From NCBI GenBank assembly GCA_045226335.1, contig JBGVCH010000132.1:1-14827 (forward strand): a stretch of DNA of 14,827 bases, given 5' to 3'. Under the pieces are notes generated by a model that had not been told where the DNA came from, ran no database searches, and saw nothing but the letters and a program-made list of their open reading frames with translations. The DNA comes from RUG11272 sp045226335. GTDB taxonomy: Bacteria > Bacillota > Clostridia > Christensenellales > Aristaeellaceae. Positions 8,803 to 14,827 of the stretch are shown piece after piece (the first letter of the stretch is position 1; every line of letters starts with the position of its first letter). The translations under genes were made by a program, and so were the position numbers.

Positions 8803-9351
8803 ATGCGATTTCCCGCCAGAACCGTGACCCTGAAGGACGGCCGGACCTGCGTCCTCCGCCCCACCTCCCCCGAGGACAGCGAAGCCATGATCGAGTATAT
8901 GAAGCAGACCGCCGGCGAGACGCCTTTTCTGCTCCGCTATCCCGACGAGGTGCAGTTCACCCCGGAGGGCGAGCGGGAGCTTCTGGGCCGGATCCTGGAC
9001 GATCCAGGCCAAGTCATGATGGTGGCCATCGTGGACGGGCAGGTGGCCGGCAACGCCTCTGTCAGCGGCATTGGCACAAAGCGCAAGATCCGCCACCGCT
9101 GCTCTCTGGCCATCGCCCTGTACCAAGCGTATTGGGGGCTTGGCATCGGCACGGCCATGATCGGGTACCTGACCGAGCTGGCCCGACAGATGGGCTTCTC
9201 CCAGATCGACCTGGAAGTCGTGGCGGAGAACGAGCAGGCCCGGGCGCTCTACCGCAAGTGCGGCTTCACGGAGACCGGCCGTCGGGCCCGCGCGCTGAGG
9301 TTCGACGATGGCAGCGAACACGACGAGATCCTGATGGTCAAACTTCTGTAA
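8803..9351 (+). CDS. GNAT family N-acetyltransferase (first of five)
   Basis: 182 residues, one complete GNAT acetyl-CoA-dependent acyltransferase domain. The acetyl-CoA pyrophosphate-binding motif A is seen at about 101-119 (LAIALYQAYWGLGIGTAM), following the beta strand 'VAGNASVSGI' (81-90). Motif B follows with EVVAENEQARALYRKCGF (138-155), the helix-turn typical of GNATs. The substrate cannot be predicted; similar proteins acetylate amino acids, small amines or protein N-termini. Start ATG 8803 has a strong AAAAAGGAGG (8786-8795). The gene is divergent from pfkA and heads a row of five acetyltransferase genes. Confidence 0.9.
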   Translation: MRFPARTVTLKDGRTCVLRPTSPEDSEAMIEYMKQTAGETPFLLRYPDEVQFTPEGERELLGRILDDPGQVMMVAIVDGQVAGNASVSGIGTKRKIRHRCSLAIALYQAYWGLGIGTAMIGYLTELARQMGFSQIDLEVVAENEQARALYRKCGFTETGRRARALRFDDGSEHDEILMVKLL

Positions 9352-9411
9352 GCATCGACGGCCGGATCAGGCGGTGAACACCGTCCCGCGGCTGCCGGAA
9401 AGGAAACCCAA

Positions 9412-10413
9412 ATGAAAGTATGGATCGAAACCGAACACCTGCTCCTGCGCCCGCTGGCGCCGGAGGACGCGGAGGCCGTCTTCCGCTGGGGCGGTGACCC
9501 GAAGGTCAACACCTACATGATTTACCCGCTCTACCATGACGCGGAGGAAGTCCGCCGCTGGCTGGAAAGCCGGGATCCGGACAACCCGGACAGCTACGAT
9601 GAGGGCATCGCGCTGCGGGAAACCGGGGAGCTCATCGGCAGCGGCGGCCTGACCTTCCACCCGGAGCGGAACAGCTGGGAGATCGGCTACAACCTGCGGG
9701 CCGACCAGTGGGGCCACGGCTACACGGGTGAGATGCTCGCTGCCCTGATGGCCTGCATCCGACAAACCCGGCGCCTCGCGGCCATCGACGGCGTCTTCGC
9801 GGCGGAAAACCGCAAGAGCCGGCGCGTCATGGAAAAGCTCGGCATGCGCTATGTGCGGGACACGTCGTACGCCAAGCTGGACGGCAGCCGCACCTACCCC
9901 GCGGAATACTACCGCCGGGACTTTCCCATCGATGCGGCGCAGCTTCGGGCTGTCACGGTCCGGCCCTTCCGCGAGGCGGACGCCCAGGCGGTCTCCGATC
10001 TGGTCCGCACCGCGCTGCTGGTCTCCTGCGCCGGGGATTATGAGTCGGAGCCCCTGGCCCGGTTCGCCGCCACCCAAACGGCGGAGCGCATGCTGGAACG
10101 CGGCCGCACGACCCACTTCCTGGTGGCGGAGGCCGCGGGAGCCGTCGTCGGATGCGGCGCCATCGGCCCGGGCGCGGAGGACGAGGGCTGCGTTTACTCG
10201 CTCTATGTGGCGCCGGACTGCCAGGGCCACGGCATCGGCCGCACGGTCCTGAACGCGCTGGAAGCGGACGAATACGGCCGGCGGGCGCGGCGCCTCACGG
10301 TCCACGCTTCCCGGACGGCGCTGGGCTTCTACCGCGGGATGGGCTTCGCTTTCGCCTCCGGGGATGAAAGGCCGGACGCAGAGGGGCTGTACCTCCTGGA
10401 AAAGGCGCGATGA
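9412..10413 (+). CDS. Fused double-domain GNAT N-acetyltransferase
   Basis: 333 residues, about twice a normal GNAT. The N-terminal half (1-170) resembles the RimJ/RimL type: it opens ETEHLLLRPLAPEDA, has the CoA loop Q99WGHGYTGEM and motif B FAAENRKSRRVMEKLGM (129-145). The C-terminal half (180-333) is a second, differently built GNAT: VRPFREADAQAV, LYVAPD, CoA loop Q271GHGIGRTVL, and ASRTALGFYRGMGF (299-312). Both CoA loops look intact, so either or both halves could be active. The two halves are not close copies, which argues for fusion of different GNATs rather than recent internal duplication. Start ATG 9412 follows AAAGGA (9399-9404). Substrate unknown. Confidence 0.9.
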   Translation: MKVWIETEHLLLRPLAPEDAEAVFRWGGDPKVNTYMIYPLYHDAEEVRRWLESRDPDNPDSYDEGIALRETGELIGSGGLTFHPERNSWEIGYNLRADQWGHGYTGEMLAALMACIRQTRRLAAIDGVFAAENRKSRRVMEKLGMRYVRDTSYAKLDGSRTYPAEYYRRDFPIDAAQLRAVTVRPFREADAQAVSDLVRTALLVSCAGDYESEPLARFAATQTAERMLERGRTTHFLVAEAAGAVVGCGAIGPGAEDEGCVYSLYVAPDCQGHGIGRTVLNALEADEYGRRARRLTVHASRTALGFYRGMGFAFASGDERPDAEGLYLLEKAR

Positions 10414-10450
10414 GTCCCGCCCGGATGATCCGAATCTTTTGACCCGCAAT

Positions 10451-10458
10451 GAGAGGAG
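10451..10458 (+). promoter_or_regulatory. Ribosome binding site choosing ATG 10466
   Basis: GAGAGGAG lies seven bases before ATG 10466. The frame is open further upstream to 10364, inside the preceding gene, but that extension has no such site and no GNAT-like residues. Confidence 0.7.
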
Positions 10459-10465
10459 TGCACCC

Positions 10466-10936
10466 ATGGAAATCCGTTTTGCGAGAGAAGAAGACCTGGA
10501 TCAGGTCAACGTCCTTCGCAAGCAGGTCAACGACCTGCACGTGGCCGGAAAACCCGAGGTTTTCAAGCCAGGATTCTGCGACCAGCTGCGGGACTACATC
10601 CTGTTCATCTTCGCGGATCCCCGGCAGAAGATCGTGGTGGCGGAGGATGACGCCGGCGTGATCTGCGGTTTCGCCGTTCTGAACCACATCACCCGGCCCG
10701 AGAATCCCTTCATGTTCGTCCGGGATTACCTGGACATCGACGAGTTCTGCGTGGACGCGGGCCACCGGCGGCAGGGCGTCGCCTCCGCCCTGATCGCTTT
10801 CATCCGGGACTGGGCGAAAGAGCAGGGTTTCACCCGTCTGGAGCTGAACATGTGGGAGTTCAACCAGGGCGCCCTGGCCTTCTACGAGGCGGCGGGCTTC
10901 ACCACCTTCCGCCGCTATATGGAAATGAAGCTGTAA
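10466..10936 (+). CDS. GNAT family N-acetyltransferase (third of five)
   Basis: 156 residues, a single compact GNAT domain. It begins MEIRFAREEDLDQVN, the usual first strand and helix of the fold. Motif A is IDEFCVDAGHRRQGVASALI (91-110) with the R/Q-x-x-G-x-A acetyl-CoA loop, and motif B is LELNMWEFNQGALAFYEAAGF (125-145). The closing strand is FRRYMEMKL. The N-terminal half (QVNDLHVAGKPEVFKP) resembles bacterial GNATs of unknown substrate. It is separated from the fused GNAT gene by 52 bases and from the next gene by 22, with the same direction, so a common transcript is likely. Confidence 0.9.
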   Translation: MEIRFAREEDLDQVNVLRKQVNDLHVAGKPEVFKPGFCDQLRDYILFIFADPRQKIVVAEDDAGVICGFAVLNHITRPENPFMFVRDYLDIDEFCVDAGHRRQGVASALIAFIRDWAKEQGFTRLELNMWEFNQGALAFYEAAGFTTFRRYMEMKL

Positions 10937-10958
10937 GTCACCGAAAGGAGTTGATCTT

Positions 10959-11399
10959 ATGACGATCCGCACCATGACCATCGAGGATTATGACCAGGTC
11001 TGGGCTTTGTGGATGTCCAGCAAAAACATGGGTTTCAACAATGTGGACGACTCCCGGGAGGGCATTGAGAAGTACCTCCGGCGCAATCCCGACACCTCCT
11101 TCGTGGCACTGGAGGGCGATGAGGTCATCGGCGTCATCCTCGGCGGGCACGACGGCCGCCGGGGCTTCATCCACCACGCCTGCGTGGCGGAGCGCTGCCG
11201 GGGCCGGGGCGTCGGCACGGCGCTGCTGAACCGCTGCCTGGAGGCGCTGGAGGCCGAGGGCATCCACAAAGCGGCCCTGCTGGTGTTCCGCCGTAACGAG
11301 ATCGGCAACGCCTTCTGGGAGAAGAACGGCTTCACGGTCCGGGAGGATGTGGCCTACCGGAACCGGGCCCTGTCGGAACTGATCCGGATCGACACCTGA
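10959..11399 (+). CDS. GNAT family N-acetyltransferase (fourth of five)
   Basis: 146 residues, a single GNAT domain. MTIRTMTIEDYDQVWALW is the first strand and helix. The motif GMDDSREGI-type loop appears here as NNVDDSREGIEKYL (27-40). Motif A is ACVAERCRGRGVGTALL (74-90), with a complete RGRGVG acetyl-CoA loop, and motif B is LLVFRRNEIGNAFWEKNGF (107-125). The protein resembles small clostridial acetyltransferases with a VDDSREGI motif whose substrate I do not know. AAAGGAG (10944-10950) precedes ATG 10959. Only 13 bases separate it from the next gene, so they are almost certainly co-transcribed. Confidence 0.9.
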   Translation: MTIRTMTIEDYDQVWALWMSSKNMGFNNVDDSREGIEKYLRRNPDTSFVALEGDEVIGVILGGHDGRRGFIHHACVAERCRGRGVGTALLNRCLEALEAEGIHKAALLVFRRNEIGNAFWEKNGFTVREDVAYRNRALSELIRIDT

Positions 11400-11412
11400 G
11401 AGGGGTTTTCCC

Positions 11413-11913
11413 ATGCGACTGACTGAAGCAAACATGGCCGACCTGGAGGCGGAATGGGCCTTTGTCCGGGAAATGCCCGAGGATGAGAACGGCCTGACCA
11501 ACGCCTGGCACGGCGTCTCCCGGGAGGATTTCAAGGCCCGCGTTCTCCCCTCCATGATCGCCTGGTCCCGGGGCGAGGGGCTGCCCGAGGGCTATGTGCC
11601 GGAGACGATCTTCTTCCTCTGGGACGGCGAAACGATCGTCGGCCAGTTCCGGATCCGGCACCGGCTCTGCGAATCCCTGCGCACCGGCGCCGGCCATATC
11701 GGCTATTTCGTCGCGAAACCCTTCCGGGGCCGGGGCTATGCCACGGAGGGCCTGCGGCTCACCCTGGCGGAGGCCCGGAAGATCGTTCCGGAGGAGGAGA
11801 TCTACCTGCGGGTCAACCGGGACAATCCGGCCTCGCTGCGGGTCATGCTGAAGAACGGCGGCCGCGTCGTGTCCGAAGATGAAGCGCATTTCTTCGTGCG
11901 GATCCCGAAGTGA
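11413..11913 (+). CDS. GNAT family N-acetyltransferase, YjdJ/COG3981-like (fifth of five)
   Basis: 166 residues. The pattern differs from the other four: a long N-terminal part with ETIFFLWDGETIVGQFRIRH (64-83), then HIGYFVAKPFRGRGYATEGL (95-114) with an intact RGRGYA acetyl-CoA loop, and VNRDNPASLRVMLKNGG (134-150) as motif B. This arrangement matches the 'predicted acetyltransferase' group COG3981 as I remember it; no substrate is known to me. The ribosome binding site GAGAGGGG straddles the upstream stop (11398-11404), nine bases or so before ATG 11413. A GTG at 11910 overlaps its stop codon but is not taken as the next start. Confidence 0.88.
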   Translation: MRLTEANMADLEAEWAFVREMPEDENGLTNAWHGVSREDFKARVLPSMIAWSRGEGLPEGYVPETIFFLWDGETIVGQFRIRHRLCESLRTGAGHIGYFVAKPFRGRGYATEGLRLTLAEARKIVPEEEIYLRVNRDNPASLRVMLKNGGRVVSEDEAHFFVRIPK

Positions 11914-11928
11914 TCAAGCCGGGCATTC

Positions 11929-11940
11929 CGGCACGTGCCG
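11929..11940. repeat. 12-base perfect palindrome before ybaK-like gene
   Basis: CGGCACGTGCCG is a perfect inverted repeat in the 62-base gap between the fifth GNAT gene and the tRNA deacylase gene. A second small hairpin (GCCGG 11918-11922 with CCGGC 11928-11932) overlaps it and excludes it. A pyrimidine run follows (11941-11954). It could be a protein-binding site or an RNA hairpin, or chance in GC-rich DNA. Confidence 0.35.
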
Positions 11941-11963
11941 TCTCCCCCCCCATCCTGATCAGC

Positions 11964-11969
11964 GAGGTG
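11964..11969 (+). promoter_or_regulatory. Ribosome binding site choosing ATG 11976
   Basis: GAGGTG lies six bases before ATG 11976. The alternative GTG at 11910 would add 22 residues that do not fit the YbaK family and has no visible ribosome binding site. Confidence 0.6.
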
Positions 11970-11975
11970 CGTTCC

Positions 11976-12506
11976 ATGTCCAACAAAGCGGCGATCCGCC
12001 AGCGTCTCGAAGCCCTTGGCATTCCCTGTGAATGGTACGAGCACGAGGCCGTGCATACCATGCAGGACTGCCTGGCCCTCCCCTACGCCGCGCCGGATGT
12101 GACCTTCTGCAAGAACATCCTGCTCTGCAACCGTCAGAAGACGGTCTATTACCTGTACGTCACCCTGCCGGACAAGCCCTTCCGCACGGCGGACGTCAGC
12201 AAGCTGCTGGGGGTGTCCCGGCTGTCCTTCGCGCCGGAGGAGGCCCTGGAGACCCTGTGCCGGCTGCAGAGCGGAAGCCTGAGCCCCCTGGCCCTGTGGT
12301 TCGACCCGGACCGCCGGCTGACCCTGGTGCTGGACCGGGCCATCCGCCGCGACGGCCGCATCGCCTTCCATCCCTGCGACAGCAGCGCCACGGTGATCTT
12401 CCGGCAGGAGGATTTCTTCGGCCTTGTGATCCCCGCCCTGGGCCACGAGCCCGTGTGGCTGGACGTGCCATGGCCGCAGACTGCGGGAGGCGAAGCCCAT
12501 GGCTGA
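11976..12506 (+). CDS. YbaK/ProXp-ala-type aminoacyl-tRNA deacylase
   Basis: 176 residues forming a single YbaK / prolyl-tRNA editing domain. Family features are the opening helix with LEALGIPCEWYEHEAVHTM (11-29), the conserved Lys46 in FCKNILL, a RQKTVYYLYV strand (53-62), the SGSLSPLALWFD segment (99-110), LVLDRAI (117-123), and FHPCDSSATVIF (131-142). The pattern (CKN-L, GS-SP-, FHP-ATV) is closest to ProXp-ala/PrdX, which hydrolyses Ala-tRNAPro mischarged by prolyl-tRNA synthetase. Related YbaK acts on Cys-tRNAPro, so the exact specificity is inferred. Its last three codons overlap the start of mnmG by eight bases, so translation of the two tRNA-related genes is probably coupled. It follows the GNAT row in the same direction. 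Confidence 0.88.
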   Translation: MSNKAAIRQRLEALGIPCEWYEHEAVHTMQDCLALPYAAPDVTFCKNILLCNRQKTVYYLYVTLPDKPFRTADVSKLLGVSRLSFAPEEALETLCRLQSGSLSPLALWFDPDRRLTLVLDRAIRRDGRIAFHPCDSSATVIFRQEDFFGLVIPALGHEPVWLDVPWPQTAGGEAHG

Positions 12507-14397
12507 CCTCATCGTCATCGGCGCGGGTCACGCCGGGTGCGAGGCCGCCCTGGCCGCGGCCCGCATGGGCATCGACACCCTGCTGCTGACCCTGAACATG
12601 GACGGGGTCGCCCTGATGGCCTGCAATCCGGCCATCGGCGGTTCCGCCAAGGGGCATCTGGTGCGGGAGGTGGACGCCCTGGGAGGCGAGATGGGGCTGG
12701 CCATCGACGACACCTTCCTGCAGAGCCGCACCCTGAACCTGTCGAAGGGCCCGGCGGTCCACGCCCTGCGCGCCCAGGCGGACAAGCAGGAGTACCAGAA
12801 CCGCATGCGCACCGCCCTGATGACCCAGCCGGGGCTCACCGTGCGGCAGGCCGAAGCCGTGTCCATCGAGACGGACAACGGCCGCGTCACCGGCGTCACC
12901 ACCCGCACCGGAGCCCGCCTGGCGTGCCGGGCGGTGATTGTCTGCTCCGGCGTCTACCTGAAGGGCCGGATCTTCATCGGCGAGGCCGAGTGGGACGGCG
13001 GTCCCCAGGGGCTCATGAACGCCTCTTCCCTCTCCGCGAGCCTGCTGGACCTGGGTTTCTCCCTTCGGCGCTTCAAGACCGGCACCCCGGCCCGCATCGA
13101 CGCCCGCACCATCGACTTTGACGAGCTGGCGGAGCAGCGGGGCGATATCCCGGTGGAACCCTTCTCCTTCCTCACCGACCGGGAACTCACCAACACCCTG
13201 CCCTGCTACCTGACCTGGACCACGGAGGAAACCCACCGCATCATCCGGGAGAACCTCCACCGGGCGCCCATGTTCACCGGCGCCATCGGCGGGGTCGGGC
13301 CGCGGTACTGCCCCTCCATCGAGTCCAAGATCGTGCGCTTCCCGGACAAGGACCGGCACCAGCTCTTCCTGGAGCCCGAGGGGCTGAAGAGCCGGGAGTG
13401 GTACGTCCAGGGCATGTCCTCCTCGCTGCCGGAAGATGTGCAGTGGGCCATGTACCGCACCGTGCCGGGGCTCCGGCGCTGCGTGCTGGTCCGCCTGGCC
13501 TACGCCATCGAGTACGACTGCATCGACAGCCGAGCCCTCCGGCCGAGCCTGGAGGCCCTGTCGGTGAAGAGCCTTTTCTTCGCGGGCCAGGTGAACGGCA
13601 CCAGCGGCTATGAGGAGGCCGCCGCCCAGGGCATTCTGGCGGGCATCAACGCGGCCCTGTCCCTGCAGGGGAAGCCGCCCCTGATCCTGACCCGAGATCA
13701 GGCCTACATCGGCGTCATGACGGACGACCTCACCACCCGGGGCACCGACGAGCCCTACCGCATGATGACCTCCCGGGCGGAATACCGGCTGCGGCTGCGG
13801 CAGGACAACGCGGACCTGCGGCTGACGGCGATGAGCCACCGCCTCGGGCTTGCCTCGGAGGAACGGCTGTCGCGCGCGGAGAAGAAGCTGGCGGACGCCG
13901 AAGCCATGCAGAGGAAGCTGTCCGCCACGCGCTTTGCCCCCGGTCCGGCCTTCGACGAATGGCTCACACGGCACGGTCAGCCCGCCTCCCCGACAGGCGC
14001 CGGAGCCGACGAACTCCTGAAGCGGCCCGAGATCCACGTCGCAGACCTGGCCGAGCTGGACCCGGATCTGGCCTGCACCCCGATTAACGCCGCCCGCCAG
14101 ACGGAGATCGCCCTGAAGTATGAAGGCTATCTGGCCCGGGAAGACGCCCTGATCCGCAAGGCCCGGGCCCTGGAGGAAACCGCCCTGCCGGAGGACGCCC
14201 CCTACATGGCCATGGACGCTCTGCGCTTTGAGGCCCGGGAAAAGCTGGCCGCACAGAAGCCGCGTTCCCTGGGAGCCGCCGGTCGGATCCCCGGGGTCAA
14301 CCCGGCGGACGTGGCGGTGCTGATGGTCTGGGTCAAGCGTCAGGCGGAGGAAGCCGGGACGGCCAAAAAACCGGAAAAGAACAGCGGAGACGCCTGA
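12499..14397 (+). CDS. mnmG: tRNA uridine-5-carboxymethylaminomethyl(34) synthesis enzyme MnmG
   Basis: 632 residues, full-length MnmG (GidA). With MnmE it installs the (carboxymethyl)aminomethyl group on wobble U34 of certain tRNAs, using FAD, NADH, methylene-tetrahydrofolate and glycine or ammonium. Visible: FAD-binding GAGHAGCEAA (8-17), CNPAIGGSAKGHL (42-54), KGPAVHALRAQADK (83-96), the two conserved functional cysteines Cys236 (LPCYLTW) and Cys271 (RYCPSIE), the second nucleotide-binding AGQVNGTSGYEEAAAQG (362-378), RMMTSRAEYRLRLRQDNAD (421-439) and the C-terminal helical MnmE/tRNA-binding part with RIPGVNPADVAVL. Start ATG 12499 is supported by GGGAGG (12485-12490). MnmG often sits beside mnmE and rsmG; here neither is adjacent in view, and it is coupled to a tRNA deacylase gene instead. 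Confidence 0.97.
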   Translation: MADLIVIGAGHAGCEAALAAARMGIDTLLLTLNMDGVALMACNPAIGGSAKGHLVREVDALGGEMGLAIDDTFLQSRTLNLSKGPAVHALRAQADKQEYQNRMRTALMTQPGLTVRQAEAVSIETDNGRVTGVTTRTGARLACRAVIVCSGVYLKGRIFIGEAEWDGGPQGLMNASSLSASLLDLGFSLRRFKTGTPARIDARTIDFDELAEQRGDIPVEPFSFLTDRELTNTLPCYLTWTTEETHRIIRENLHRAPMFTGAIGGVGPRYCPSIESKIVRFPDKDRHQLFLEPEGLKSREWYVQGMSSSLPEDVQWAMYRTVPGLRRCVLVRLAYAIEYDCIDSRALRPSLEALSVKSLFFAGQVNGTSGYEEAAAQGILAGINAALSLQGKPPLILTRDQAYIGVMTDDLTTRGTDEPYRMMTSRAEYRLRLRQDNADLRLTAMSHRLGLASEERLSRAEKKLADAEAMQRKLSATRFAPGPAFDEWLTRHGQPASPTGAGADELLKRPEIHVADLAELDPDLACTPINAARQTEIALKYEGYLAREDALIRKARALEETALPEDAPYMAMDALRFEAREKLAAQKPRSLGAAGRIPGVNPADVAVLMVWVKRQAEEAGTAKKPEKNSGDA

Positions 14398-14401
14398 TCC
14401 A

Positions 14402-14410
14402 TGGTATGAT
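14402..14410 (+). promoter_or_regulatory. Extended -10 promoter for the esterase gene
   Basis: TGG followed by TATGAT (14405-14410) lies five bases after the mnmG stop and 34 bases before ATG 14444. No good -35 box is seen 17 bases upstream (that region is the end of mnmG), so the extended -10 would have to carry the site. Confidence 0.4.
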
Positions 14411-14443
14411 AACCGCTGAAAGCTGAGGAAAGGACGGCTCCCG

Positions 14444-14827
14444 ATGGAGACACAGTATTTCAAGCAGTACAGCCCCGCGCTGGGCATGGACATGGAGGTC
14501 AAGGTCTGGGGGCACGCCGGACGGCCGGTGCTGTACATCCCCTGCCAGAACGGCAAATTCTTCGACTTTGAGAACTTCCACATGACGGACGTCTGGGCGC
14601 CTTATCTGGAGGGCGGCCGGGCCATGGTCTTCTCCATCGATACCATCGACCCGGAGACCTGGTCCAATACCGGCGGTGATCCCGTCTGGCGCATCAACCG
14701 GTATGAACAGTGGATCCGCTTCATCACGGACGAGCTGGTCCCCTTCATGCGGGACATGGTGAACCGGCGCAACGGCTGGACCGGGTATCCCGGCGTCATC
14801 GTCACCGGCTGCTCTCTGGGGGCCTCC
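14444..14827 (+). CDS. Putative esterase, alpha/beta hydrolase (3' partial)
   Basis: The frame is open from ATG 14444 to the window edge, giving 128 residues. AAAGGA at 14429-14434 supports the start. The protein opens METQYFKQYSPALG with no signal peptide, then MEVKVWGHAGRPVLYIPCQNGKFFDFENF-type beta strands and turn (17-45, oxyanion region). It ends in the nucleophile elbow G-C-S-L-G with Ser124 as predicted nucleophile. This fits the PF00756 esterase (esterase D/YvaK-like) family. The acid and His of the triad lie beyond the window, so completeness cannot be judged. It follows mnmG by 46 bases and may use its own promoter. Substrate unknown. Confidence 0.75.
   Translation, partial: METQYFKQYSPALGMDMEVKVWGHAGRPVLYIPCQNGKFFDFENFHMTDVWAPYLEGGRAMVFSIDTIDPETWSNTGGDPVWRINRYEQWIRFITDELVPFMRDMVNRRNGWTGYPGVIVTGCSLGAS

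Noticed and set aside
9352..9411. Possible hairpin CGGT-GAAC-ACCG in the gap between the first two GNAT genes
   Set aside because: Only a four-base stem with no T-run; not a convincing terminator.
8803..11913. The GNAT row as an integron cassette array or mobile island
   Set aside because: No integrase, attC-like repeats, flanking direct repeats or transposase are visible, and base composition by eye does not differ from the neighbours.
12196..14583. A 795-codon open frame on the minus strand opposite mnmG and its flanks
   Set aside because: It lies opposite the certain mnmG and deacylase genes. In GC-rich genes with G/C at third codon positions, the antisense frame lacks stop codons; the translation is rich in Gly/Val/His/Gln repeats with no recognisable domain.

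Overview
The window is a gene-dense, GC-rich stretch (by eye roughly 63-66 % GC). Non-coding gaps are all about 110 bases or shorter. Strong AGGAGG-type ribosome binding sites, a clostridial-style heterodimeric ABC exporter, a Pro-Thr linker/peptidoglycan-binding/'stalk' protein and a DUF4867-like protein all point to a high-GC member of the Firmicutes, class Clostridia, perhaps a gut or rumen lineage. This assignment is inferred from gene content and style. No rRNA or tRNA gene, insertion sequence, CRISPR array, phage gene or integrase was seen.

Layout on the + strand, 1-6839: the 3' end of an unrecognised protein with an unusual Asp/Glu/Trp-rich segment; two overlapping ABC exporter half-transporter genes, one with a degenerate ATPase site and one with a consensus site; a promoter; a predicted cell-wall-associated protein (peptidoglycan-binding domain plus stalk-like domain); and an apparently cytoplasmic GH5-type glycoside hydrolase. 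A symmetric hairpin terminator at about 6851-6890 closes this block and faces the convergent minus-strand pair, a DUF4867-like protein (6900-7538) and 6-phosphofructokinase (7623-8693). The pfkA promoter lies at about 8744-8772, in the gap shared with the divergent gene at 8803.

From 8803 on, everything is again on the + strand. Five consecutive GNAT acetyltransferase genes carry six GNAT domains, because the second gene is a double-domain fusion. They are followed by a YbaK/ProXp-ala-type tRNA deacylase whose end overlaps mnmG (wobble-uridine modification of tRNA). The window ends inside a putative alpha/beta-hydrolase esterase that has its own extended -10 promoter.

Functionally this is mostly ordinary chromosome: export, cell surface, sugar metabolism and tRNA quality control. 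I see no clear new multi-gene system. The parts most worth a second look are the GNAT array leading into two tRNA-maintenance genes, the W-spaced acidic segment of the first protein, the near-consensus promoter pointing into the 3' end of pfkA on the antisense strand, and the Asn/Lys substitutions in the PFK active-site motifs.
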